Of a stretch of DNA of 41,110 nt, positions 9,583 through 19,300 are shown piece after piece. Each line of letters opens with the position of its first letter. Position 1 is the first letter of the stretch. The stretch is from Ignavibacteriaceae bacterium. Its GTDB lineage: Bacteria > Bacteroidota > Ignavibacteria > Ignavibacteriales > Ignavibacteriaceae. A program made the position numbers and the translations under genes. The stretch spans positions 1-41,110 of the forward strand of contig JACSRR010000174.1 of the NCBI GenBank assembly GCA_014879635.1. The letters are read 5' to 3'. The notes under the pieces were generated by a model. That model saw nothing but the letters and a program-made list of their open reading frames with translations, made no database searches and was not told the origin of the DNA.

Positions 9583-10343
9583 TTTTCGATAAAAAAAGAA
9601 CTTTATTCCTCGTTTTAGCTTCGTTTTTTGTAGCAAACGCAATTTTAGCTGAGTTTATCGGCGTAAAAATATTTTCTCTCGAATCAACTTTGGGGCTACC
9701 CGATGCAAATATCTCACTACTGGGGATTGAAAACCTATCATTTAACCTTACAGCAGGCGTGTTATTATGGCCAATAGTTTTTATATTTACTGATATCATC
9801 AATGAATATTACGGAAGAAAAGGTGTAAAATTCCTCTCTTTCTTAACAGCCGGCTTAATTGCTTATGCTTTTATAATGGTGTTCATTTCTATAGAATTAT
9901 CTCCTTCAAGCTTTTGGGTTGAAAGGGAAACCTCCGGTGGTGTAATTAACATGGATTTAGCGTTCAACAGTATTTTTGGACAAGGTCTGTGGATAATAAT
10001 TGGTTCGTTAGTGGCATTTTTGATAGGCCAGTTGGTGGATGTAACAGTTTTTCATTTTCTTAGAAAGAAGACAGGAAGTTCTAAGATATGGTTAAGAGCA
10101 ACCGGTTCAACATTAGTTTCTCAGTTAATTGACAGCTTTGTGGTGCTGTTTATAGCATTTTATATAGGTGCTGGTTGGGAATTCAGTTTAGTTATTGCAA
10201 TTGGAATAGTCAATTACATTTATAAATTCTCAATTGCCATATTTCTCACCCCAATATTATATGCCATTCATTTTATTATCGACAAATTTCTTGGTGAAGA
10301 TCTTGCCAAATCAATGACTGACGAAGCAGCCAAGAATAGTTAA
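9579..10343 (+). CDS. Queuosine precursor transporter (YhhQ/QPTR/VUT family)
   Basis: FVANAILAEFIGVKIFSL, WPIVFIFTDIINEYYGRKGVKFLSFL and STLVSQLIDSFVVLFIAFYIG are typical of YhhQ family. The TTG start overlaps the upstream stop codon. Confidence 0.88.
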   Translation: MIFDKKRTLFLVLASFFVANAILAEFIGVKIFSLESTLGLPDANISLLGIENLSFNLTAGVLLWPIVFIFTDIINEYYGRKGVKFLSFLTAGLIAYAFIMVFISIELSPSSFWVERETSGGVINMDLAFNSIFGQGLWIIIGSLVAFLIGQLVDVTVFHFLRKKTGSSKIWLRATGSTLVSQLIDSFVVLFIAFYIGAGWEFSLVIAIGIVNYIYKFSIAIFLTPILYAIHFIIDKFLGEDLAKSMTDEAAKNS

Positions 10344-10431
10344 TACTCAGCTTATCCGCCTACTTTATTATATTTAAAAACTGTATTTTAAAATTTAAGA
10401 GTTTTCAAGTAACTATACTTTAAAGGACGAA

Positions 10432-10797
10432 ATGGCAAAAAAGCAAAAAGCAGCAAATTATCAAAAGTTTGTTATACCGGGTCTATTATTAATAATAGTT
10501 GGAATTGTGATTGTTACATATTTTTTACCGGGCAGGGATTTAGGTACTTTCGATAATATTGATCCAAACGCACATTTGAACAAAGAGGTGAGAGTGGTGT
10601 TAGATAAATCATTCCCTTTTGACACAAACTCACAACCGGGTAAAACTATTTTTAGAGTTATTGATAGAAAGGGAAACAAAGTTATGGTAGCCGTTGAGGG
10701 TGTTCCGCCTGCCGGAATGACTCAAGCAGAAACTATTGTAGTTATAGGTCATTTTCATCATAAAATATTTGATGCAATTGAGGTTAAATTAGATTAA
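10432..10797 (+). CDS. Single-pass membrane protein with small beta-barrel, CcmE-like OB-fold (tentative)
   Basis: One N-terminal TM helix (FVIPGLLLIIVGIVIVTYF) followed by about 80 residues of beta-type pattern ending IVVIGHFHHKIFDAIEVKLD. The CcmE likeness is by eye only. Confidence 0.45.
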   Translation: MAKKQKAANYQKFVIPGLLLIIVGIVIVTYFLPGRDLGTFDNIDPNAHLNKEVRVVLDKSFPFDTNSQPGKTIFRVIDRKGNKVMVAVEGVPPAGMTQAETIVVIGHFHHKIFDAIEVKLD

Positions 10798-10817
10798 TTC
10801 AAATAAAGGATATTCTT

Positions 10818-12956
10818 ATGAAACTCAGGTTTCTTATTTTATTTTTATTAACTTTTGTTATTTTTGTTGAAGCACAGGAAAAAATGAATATTCATATTAA
10901 AACAGAAAGGGATTTTGTAAATGCCCCTTCTGTTAAAAAAATACCGTCCGAATTTGTTGAATACCGCAATAAACGAGTAGATAACTATTTTTGGTTGAAA
11001 GAAAAAAACAATCCTGAAGTAATTGCTTATTTGGAAGCTGAAAATCAATATACAGAAACTGTTCTATCCCACACCGCCGAACTCCAAGCTAAAATATTTG
11101 ATGAATTAAAATCAAGAATTAAAGAAGACGATATTTCTGTTCCATACTTTGATAACGGGTATTTTTATCAAACAAAAAATGAGAAAGGAAAAGATTACCC
11201 TATATTCGTTAGAAAAAAGGGGAGCCTGAATGCAGAGGAAGAAGTTGTATTTGATGTAAATAAATTGGCTGAAAACCAACCTGCTTTTTTGTTTAGAAAT
11301 TTTAGTTTTAGTAAAAATAATAAATTAGTTGCTTACGCATTTAATACAAATGGTTCATACGCCGAATTCACTCTTAAAGTAAAAGATATTGAATCGGGAA
11401 ATAACTTGGATGTGAATATTGAAAAAATAAGCTCTTTTGTGTGGTCAAATGACGACAAGACAATTTATTATACTACAAGCAACGAGGCTTTAAGACCATT
11501 TAGAGTTTATAAATATGAAATTGGGTCGCAAAAACCTGCTGAATTATTGTTTGAAGAGAAAGACGAACTTTTTAATTTAAGACTGAGTAAAGATAAAAGT
11601 AATCAGTATATTTTTATGATCTCTTCCAGTTTTACGAGTTCTGAATACAGATTAATAGATGCTAACCAACCGGCTAAAGAAGCTACAGTTTTTTTAGAGA
11701 GACAGCCGGGTTTTGAATACTACCTTTACCCATACCAAAACGACTTTTACATATTAGTTAAGAATGATGACTATTTTAACTATAAGGTTTATAAAACAAG
11801 TAAAGATAATACTGACAAAAAAAACTGGACTACTTTTATTGAGCATGATGAAAATGTTAAAATTGAATCAATAGAGTTATTTAAAGACAAATTTGTCTAT
11901 ATGATTAGAAAAAATGGCTTAAGAGAAATTAAGATATTTGATTTTAATTCAGGTGAAACAAGTGAAGTATTATTTCCGGAGCCTGTGTACGCCGTATCAA
12001 TGGGTTACACGCCGGAATTTAATTCAGAATCTCTAAGGTACATTTATAGATCGTTGAATAGACCCGCAACAACATTTGAATATAATATGAATACGGGTAA
12101 ATCAGAAATTCTTAAGGTTCAAGAAATACCGGGCGGATTTAATCCCGATGATTATTGTGTTGAAAGATTATGGGCACCGGCTAAAGATGGTAAAAAAGTA
12201 CCTATGGCTGTGATTTATAAAAAAGGGTTAAAGAAAGATGGCTCAAACCCTGCTTTACTTTATGCTTACGGTTCTTACGGTGCTACTACCGAAGCCAATT
12301 TTAATTCTAATGTATTTAGTTTAATTGATAGGGGATTTGTTTACGGAATTGCCCAAATTAGAGGCGGAAGCGAACTTGGTGAAAAATGGTATGACGACGG
12401 AAAATTAAAAAATAAGATGAATACTTTTACCGATTTTATTTCTTGCTCAGAATATTTAATTGAACAAGGTTTTACCAAACCTGAAAAATTATCAATTATG
12501 GGTGGCAGTGCCGGTGGTTTACTTATGGGAGTTGTTGTAAACTTAAGACCTGATCTATTTGGTGCTGTAATTGCAGCGGTGCCATTTGTTGATGTTATCA
12601 ACACAATGCTGGATGCTTCTTTACCCCTAACAACTCAAGAATACGAACAGTGGGGTAATCCAAATATCGAAGAAGATTATAAATATATTTTAAGCTATTC
12701 CCCTTATGATAATATTACCGAACAAATTTATCCGAATATTCTTGCTACCGGTGGATTACACGATTCGCAGGTTCTCTATCATGAGCCGGCAAAATGGGTT
12801 GCAAAATTAAGAGACTTTAAATTGGGTGACAATCTTATTTTGCTCAAAACAAATATGGAGTCAGGTCACGGGGGTGCAACAGGAAGATTTACAAGATTAA
12901 AAGAAGTTGCCTTTGAGTATGCATTTATTCTTGACAGGTTCGGAATTCTTAAATAA
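10818..12956 (+). CDS. S9 family prolyl oligopeptidase (oligopeptidase B-like), exported
   Basis: N-terminal signal-like segment; YGSYG; nucleophile MGGSAGGLLMG; GLHDSQVLYHEPAKW (Asp) and SGHGGATGRF (His). Confidence 0.93.
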   Translation: MKLRFLILFLLTFVIFVEAQEKMNIHIKTERDFVNAPSVKKIPSEFVEYRNKRVDNYFWLKEKNNPEVIAYLEAENQYTETVLSHTAELQAKIFDELKSRIKEDDISVPYFDNGYFYQTKNEKGKDYPIFVRKKGSLNAEEEVVFDVNKLAENQPAFLFRNFSFSKNNKLVAYAFNTNGSYAEFTLKVKDIESGNNLDVNIEKISSFVWSNDDKTIYYTTSNEALRPFRVYKYEIGSQKPAELLFEEKDELFNLRLSKDKSNQYIFMISSSFTSSEYRLIDANQPAKEATVFLERQPGFEYYLYPYQNDFYILVKNDDYFNYKVYKTSKDNTDKKNWTTFIEHDENVKIESIELFKDKFVYMIRKNGLREIKIFDFNSGETSEVLFPEPVYAVSMGYTPEFNSESLRYIYRSLNRPATTFEYNMNTGKSEILKVQEIPGGFNPDDYCVERLWAPAKDGKKVPMAVIYKKGLKKDGSNPALLYAYGSYGATTEANFNSNVFSLIDRGFVYGIAQIRGGSELGEKWYDDGKLKNKMNTFTDFISCSEYLIEQGFTKPEKLSIMGGSAGGLLMGVVVNLRPDLFGAVIAAVPFVDVINTMLDASLPLTTQEYEQWGNPNIEEDYKYILSYSPYDNITEQIYPNILATGGLHDSQVLYHEPAKWVAKLRDFKLGDNLILLKTNMESGHGGATGRFTRLKEVAFEYAFILDRFGILK

Positions 12957-12973
12957 TTATTGTGAAGAATTTT

Positions 12974-13005
12974 AAAAAAGACAAGTTAACAACTTGTCTT
13001 TTTTT
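12974..13005. terminator. Bidirectional intrinsic terminator between convergent genes
   Basis: AAAAAAGACAAGTT-AAC-AACTTGTCTTTTTTT: perfect hairpin with a T-run on both strands, between convergent CDSs ending at 12956 (+) and 13041 (-). Confidence 0.88.
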
Positions 13006-13040
13006 ATTTTAAGACCTAAGGGCTGAATTAAATAATTAAC

Positions 13041-16000
13041 TTATACCCCACTTTCATCAGTTTTATTACCATTAACATGTACTTTGTATATTGGTAAACT
13101 CACATAGAAAATTGTTCCGGAATTCTCTTTGCTTTCTGCCCAAATTCTTCCGCCATTCTTTTCAACCATATCTTTGGCTAAAATTAAACCAACTCCTGTG
13201 CCTTTCTCATTATTTGTACCGGGACGCGAGTGATGATTTTGAACATCAAAAAGTTTACTTAGTATTAACGGTGACATACCAACTCCTTCATCCCTGATTG
13301 ATAACTCAATATCATTTTCTCTAATGGTTGAATTTATAGTAATTTTATCACCTGTATGGCTGAATTTGATTGCATTCCCGATAATATTTTGTAAAACAGA
13401 AACAATCATATTATGATCGGCAAAAACAATTGTTGAAGATGATACAAAAAGTTCAACTGTTAATTTTTTTTGAAGCAGATTCTGTTTTAGAATTGTTAAA
13501 ACTTCATTGAGTGTATCATAAATTGAAAAACCGGTGGGCGAGAACTCAATTCGACCGGAAGTTAGTCGTGCCCAATGAAGAAATTTTTCAATTAATTTGT
13601 TGAGATTAGTACTAGATTCATTTATATTTATCAAGATTTCTTTAAACTCGTTTTCTTTGAGAGTTTGGTATTCTTGAATTAATATATCCGAATAAACAGA
13701 AATTGCGAAAATTGGATTTTTTAGGTCGTGTGATACAATTGTTAAGAAAAGGTCTTTATTTTTATTCAATTCGATCAACTGTTTTTCAGAAGTTTCTAGT
13801 ACAATATTCACATTACTTAATTCAACATTAATTGCTTCCAACTCAGATTTATGTTGCTCCAGTTCATAAGTTTTTGCCTCAAGCGCCCGGTTTGATAATT
13901 TGAGTTCATTTGTTCTGAGTTGAACCAAGTTTTCTAATTTTTCTTTCTCTTGTTGAATTGCATCAAGTCTTGCCCTGTACACAAATGCAATAATAAAAAG
14001 AATGAAAATTGCCGAAATTAGCTGAAACCACCAAGTTTTGTAAAAAGGGGGTAAAATATTTATAATTAGTGACGCCTCAACAAACTCATTCTTATTTGAT
14101 ACAAATGCCCTGACAAAGAACTCATATTTACCGGGTTCCAAGTTAGTATAAGAAGCAAAATTATTTAATCCTGACTCTTTCCATTCGGTGTCAAAGCCGT
14201 CCAATTTATAAATAAATCTTATTTGCGAAGAGTTTGAAAACAAAATTGCCGAATAATTAACGGTTACTCTTTTTGTTGACGGTGATAATTCAATAAATTT
14301 ATTTTCATCGTAAAAAATCCCTTCGTCTGTTGAAATTGAGACAATATTCATGTTTTGAACCCTCAAATTTTGAGGAATCAACGCCGGGTCAACAAATACA
14401 ACGCCATTAAGAGAAGGAAATGCAAGTCTTCCATCTTTTAATTTCAAACCTGAAGAAGTAAATCCGCCGTTAAACTCGTTGCTTAATAAGCCGTCATTTC
14501 TATTAAAACTAATTGAGGTAACAAAATCAGTTGACCCTGCAAAAAAACTTTTTAATTCGTTTTCATTAATGTAAAATAAGCCGTTATTGCATGTCATCCA
14601 GAGTCTTCCAAAATTATCCGGAATAATTGAAGAGATAATGTTGTCAAATAATCCGTTTTTTGTTGTTAGATTTTTGAATGAATTTCCGTCATAATAGAAT
14701 AAACCGTAACCATAAGTCCCTATCAAGTAAGTATTATCCTTAAACTCATGAATAGCTCTAACAATTTTAACATTAGTATTTTCATAAGAAAGGGGAATCA
14801 GGCTCATATCGGAGAGAATAAATTCAAATAAACCGGAAGCAGTTAAAACTAAGCATCTGTTTTTAGAATCAATAAAAAATCCTGCAACCGGGTTATCTAA
14901 ACCTGAATTTCCGGAAGTAATATTTTTAACGACTCCGTCTTTATAAATGCTCAAACCTCGAAGTGAACCAATTAGTAATTCTCCGCCGGGTAACTCTTGA
15001 AGGGATAAAATATCATTAGAAATTAACCCGTCTTTATTATCTATAGTTTTAATTACTTTGCCCGTAGGATCTAAAAATTTTAGCCCTACTCCCAAAGTTC
15101 CCAGATAAATTATTCCGGACTTGGAGTTTGCCAAAGCCCATTGGCAATGAATTTGAATATCTGATCCAAATTTACTAACTCGGTTACCGGTAATTTTTAG
15201 CAAATTGAAGCAACTAAATCCGGCGAGAACTGAGCCGTCAGCCAATTCCAGTAATGGATTAACTGTTGAATTAGTAGCGGTATTTAATCCGGTTACAACC
15301 TTAAATAGTTTTTTCGTGAACTTTTGAACGCCTGCGTTTGAGGTCCCTGTCCACATTATTCCTTCTTTGTCCATCAAAATTTTCAAAATATGAGTTGAAA
15401 GTAATCCATGTTCTGAACTTATTTTTAACGGAGCTTCAATATTTTTCTTGAATATAAACAAACCTTCTTCTGTAGAAACCCACAAGCTACTATCTTTATC
15501 AGATGAGATTGAATAAGCACGAGATTTTACATATTTAGTTGAACCATGAGGATATAATGAGCCATTCTTAAGAATATGTAACCCTTTATCCGTTTGAAGA
15601 TAGTCAACATTTCCTATTTGTGTGTGAAATTCAAAATTAAAATCAGTGTCAACTTTTTTTGTAATAGAATAATTTTTATCGAAAAATATTAATTGGTTCT
15701 TATTCTTGTTTTTGATTAGAATAAAAAACTCACCGGCAGATGTTATTGAGAAAGATAAAATTTGAGTATTATTGTCAGATCTATAAATTGTGTCAATCTG
15801 CTTATAATTTTCAATTTTGGATATAACGATACCTAAAGAAGGCACAAACATACATAAGTTATTATAGGAATCAAGAAGTATTCTACCTATAAACAACGAA
15901 TTATCAATTTGAGGAACGGAATAAAATCTATGATTTTTAAAGTAGAGAAGTTTACCGAACTCGGTTACTATCCAAATTCGACCATCATCACCAGCTACTA

Positions 16001-16316
16001 ATTGAGCGATTCTGTTTGAACCTAACTCAGGATAATCAATACTCTTAAAGATTTCGAATTTAATACCGTCAAACCTAACCAAGCCATCAGATGTGGCCAT
16101 CCAAATAAACCCGTCATCAGTTTGAACAAGATCACGAACAGTATTTTGAGGCAGGCCATTTTCAGAATTCCAATATGTAATAACATATTCAACATCAGAT
16201 TGAAGTGATTTTTCTGAAGTACTTTGAAAACTGTAATTAACAACAGATTGAGAGAGGGTGGTAGAAACGATTAAAAAAAAGATGAAAAAAAACTTATTGT
16301 AAATTGCGTACATCAT
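13041..16316 (-). CDS. Two-component regulator propeller / Y_Y_Y domain sensor histidine kinase
   Basis: Reg_prop-like repeats (ENGLPQNTVRDLVQTDDGFIWMATSDGLVRFDG, MWTGTSNAGVQKF), Y_Y_Y segment IRFIYKLDGFDTEWKE..LEPGKYEFFVRA, one TM, HisKA IVSHDLKNPIFAIS, HATPase GVGLILAKDMVEKNGGRIW. The listed 16319 start is TTG; ATG codons start at 16316 and 16313. Confidence 0.94.
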   Translation of the reverse strand: MMYAIYNKFFFIFFLIVSTTLSQSVVNYSFQSTSEKSLQSDVEYVITYWNSENGLPQNTVRDLVQTDDGFIWMATSDGLVRFDGIKFEIFKSIDYPELGSNRIAQLVAGDDGRIWIVTEFGKLLYFKNHRFYSVPQIDNSLFIGRILLDSYNNLCMFVPSLGIVISKIENYKQIDTIYRSDNNTQILSFSITSAGEFFILIKNKNKNQLIFFDKNYSITKKVDTDFNFEFHTQIGNVDYLQTDKGLHILKNGSLYPHGSTKYVKSRAYSISSDKDSSLWVSTEEGLFIFKKNIEAPLKISSEHGLLSTHILKILMDKEGIMWTGTSNAGVQKFTKKLFKVVTGLNTATNSTVNPLLELADGSVLAGFSCFNLLKITGNRVSKFGSDIQIHCQWALANSKSGIIYLGTLGVGLKFLDPTGKVIKTIDNKDGLISNDILSLQELPGGELLIGSLRGLSIYKDGVVKNITSGNSGLDNPVAGFFIDSKNRCLVLTASGLFEFILSDMSLIPLSYENTNVKIVRAIHEFKDNTYLIGTYGYGLFYYDGNSFKNLTTKNGLFDNIISSIIPDNFGRLWMTCNNGLFYINENELKSFFAGSTDFVTSISFNRNDGLLSNEFNGGFTSSGLKLKDGRLAFPSLNGVVFVDPALIPQNLRVQNMNIVSISTDEGIFYDENKFIELSPSTKRVTVNYSAILFSNSSQIRFIYKLDGFDTEWKESGLNNFASYTNLEPGKYEFFVRAFVSNKNEFVEASLIINILPPFYKTWWFQLISAIFILFIIAFVYRARLDAIQQEKEKLENLVQLRTNELKLSNRALEAKTYELEQHKSELEAINVELSNVNIVLETSEKQLIELNKNKDLFLTIVSHDLKNPIFAISVYSDILIQEYQTLKENEFKEILININESSTNLNKLIEKFLHWARLTSGRIEFSPTGFSIYDTLNEVLTILKQNLLQKKLTVELFVSSSTIVFADHNMIVSVLQNIIGNAIKFSHTGDKITINSTIRENDIELSIRDEGVGMSPLILSKLFDVQNHHSRPGTNNEKGTGVGLILAKDMVEKNGGRIWAESKENSGTIFYVSLPIYKVHVNGNKTDESGV

Positions 16317-19300
16317 CAACGGTAATTTTGATTAAGTCTTCATCTTTCAGATCAGATAAACTTAAAATCCGCTCTTCTTGGTTACTGATCGCCTTAAATA
16401 ATATATTTCTAACCGTTCTTGCATTACCAAAATTAATATCTCTGTTTTCGTAAAGATTTGTGAAAACATTAACCAATTCTTCAACAGCCGAATCATCAAC
16501 TTTGTAACCGCTTTTTTCTGCGATTACATTAGAAATTTCTAACATTTGTTCAGGTGTGTAATCTTCAAACATAAAGAAATTGGTGAAGCGGGAAGAAAGC
16601 CCGGGATTTGATTCAAGGAAATTTTGCATTTCGTTGGGGTACCCGGCAACAATTACAACTAAGTCATCTTTGAAATCTTCCATTCTTTTTAGCAGAGTAT
16701 CGATAGCCTCTTGACCAAAATCGTTTCCTCCGCGAGAAAGAGTATAAGCTTCATCGATAAAAAGAGTGCCCCCGAGAGCCTTTTGAATTATTTCATCAGT
16801 TTTTTGAGCAGTCTGTCCCTGATAACCTGCTACCAAGCCGGATCTATCTGTTTCAACAAGATGACCTTTACTTATCACTCCTAATTCTTTATAAACACTG
16901 CTAATTAACCGGGCAACCGTTGTTTTACCTGTTCCGGGGTTTCCGAGAAATACGGAATGAAGGCTTTTTCTAATAACCGTTAAACCTCTCTCTTCTCTGA
17001 GTTTAGCAATTTTGAGAGAACTAATCAGTTTTTCAACCGATTTTTTAACCTCGTCAAGTCCGGTTAACCGGTTTAATTCTTCTAAATGAGCATCGAGAAG
17101 ATTTTTGTCACCCTGAGTAATAGACGATTTTTTTGTAGCTTCTTTAGGAGCAATTTCCGGAATATCGGCAGGAATCACAATCTTTGCGTTATCGCTCAAT
17201 CTTTCATCAGCCGGAAGATCAACCAATCTTAAAAGGTGGTTTCTTGCTGCAGTTTCAACAATATTTCTAACAAAACGGGCGTTACTAAAAGTTTTATCGC
17301 GACCCCTGTATTTTTCATTATAATAGACGGTAAGTTTGGCTTTTGTATCTTCACCGAGAATAAGTTTTTTTTCTGTAAGCAAGTTTTCGGTAATTTGCAT
17401 TAATTCGGCAGGGGTGTAATCTTCAAAAAGAATAAACTTAGTAAAACGCGATTGAAGACCGGCGTTCGATTCTAAAAATCTTTCCATATCTTCAGTGTAC
17501 CCGGCGGCAATTACAATAAATTTACCTCTGTCATCTTCCATTCTTTTTAATAAAGTATCAATAGCTTCTTTACCAAAATCTGAACCGCCTGAATCACCCG
17601 ATTTCACCAAAGAGTAAGCTTCATCAATAAAGAGAGTACCACCAATTGCACTGTTAACTACTTCGGTAGTCTTTTCGGCAGTTTTACCGACAAAACTTGC
17701 TACTAAATTTTGCCTGTCCGTTTCAACCAAATGCCCTTTAGGAAGCAACCCAAGCGAGGCATAAATTTCACCCATAATTCTTGCAACTGTTGTTTTACCT
17801 GTTCCGGGACCACCGAGGAAAACGACATGGTCAGTAAATTTATTTTGAATATCTTGACCGGTTTCTGCATAGAACTTAGCAATTTTAACGAGTTCGTTGA
17901 TCTCTTTTTTAACAGTGCTCAATCCCATCAGAGAGTTGAGTCTTTTTAATGCTGAGTTCAGTTTATCTTCATCTATACCTGATCTGAACTTTTTGACTTC
18001 TTCTTGAGCAAAAACCTCTTGAATATCTTCAAAAGTAATTGTTGTAAGCATTATCTGGTTTCTTTGCGAGACAGGAAGCTTAAGGTACCTTTTACTTAAA
18101 GACATTTTAGCATCATCAAACAAATTTCTCACTAACCTGGCATTTCCAAAGGTTTTATCCCTCTTACGGTATAAAACGGTAAATTCTTTTTTCAAAAGCT
18201 CAGCTGCTTTTTCTTCCAACTTGTAATCTTCTTTTTCTGCCATACCCGTAAAAATTACGAGCATTTCATCAGGGGTATAATCTTCAAAATTAAAAGTGTG
18301 AGTGAATCTTGATTTCATACCCGGATTAGATTCTAAGAAATCGTTCATTTCATCGGGATAACCGGCAACAATAACAGCAAATTCACCCGATTTATCTTCC
18401 ATTCTTTTCATTAAGGTGTCAATAGCTTCTTGACCGAAGTCATTAGCTTGTCCTTTTTTAACAAGTGTATATGCTTCGTCAATAAAAAGCAATCCACCCA
18501 TTGCGTCTTCAATAAGTTTTTCGGTTTTTTGAGCGGTTTCACCCACATACTGCCCAACCATGGCTGAACGGTCGCACTCAATTATATGTCCACCCGAAAG
18601 GACACCCATACCTTTAAATATACTCCCGAGTACACGGGCAACTGAAGTTTTACCTGTTCCGGGATTTCCGAGAAATACTGAGTTAACTGAAAGGTTATCT
18701 TTAGTTTTAAGACCTAATTTTTTTCTTTCGGCAATAAAATTCAAATAGTCAACAAAGTCACGCATAGTTTGTTTTACTGAGTTCAAACCAGTAAAACTGT
18801 CAAGTTCTTTGAATATTTCGTCAACCGATGCTTTATCAGCCATTTGGCTTTCAGAACTAAGGATATTTTCTATATCAGTTATATCAAAGTCTTCCAAATC
18901 ATAAATAACAGATCTTCCTATTAAAAACCATTTTGTGCAGACTAATTCGCTAAACAAATAAATTTCGACTCTAGCCTGAGAGGCAAACCAGAATCCCGGC
19001 TGATTAGTACCCCAACTTTGAAAAATGGTAACAAATTTATTATCGGGAGAAAAATTTTCTTCTATATCGTATCTACCTGCTTCAATATCATTTTGATACC
19101 AAATTGCATATCCCTCTACAACCGAGAAGTTTTTGCCGAAAAACGGGTTTAACACAATAATTTCAACACCGATAAATGTAGCGGATTGCTCGCTAAATTG
19201 GTGAATATAGAGTTTTCTTCCACCTCCGGAATTTTCTTTAAGGTCAAAGGTACGGGCATTAAAAACTCTAAATTTACTTGCCTTAACTGCTTCAAAATCG

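Noticed and set aside
18560-18748. Plus-strand ORF across the first AAA+ Walker A region
   Set aside because: Antisense shadow of a strongly conserved coding motif; no independent support.
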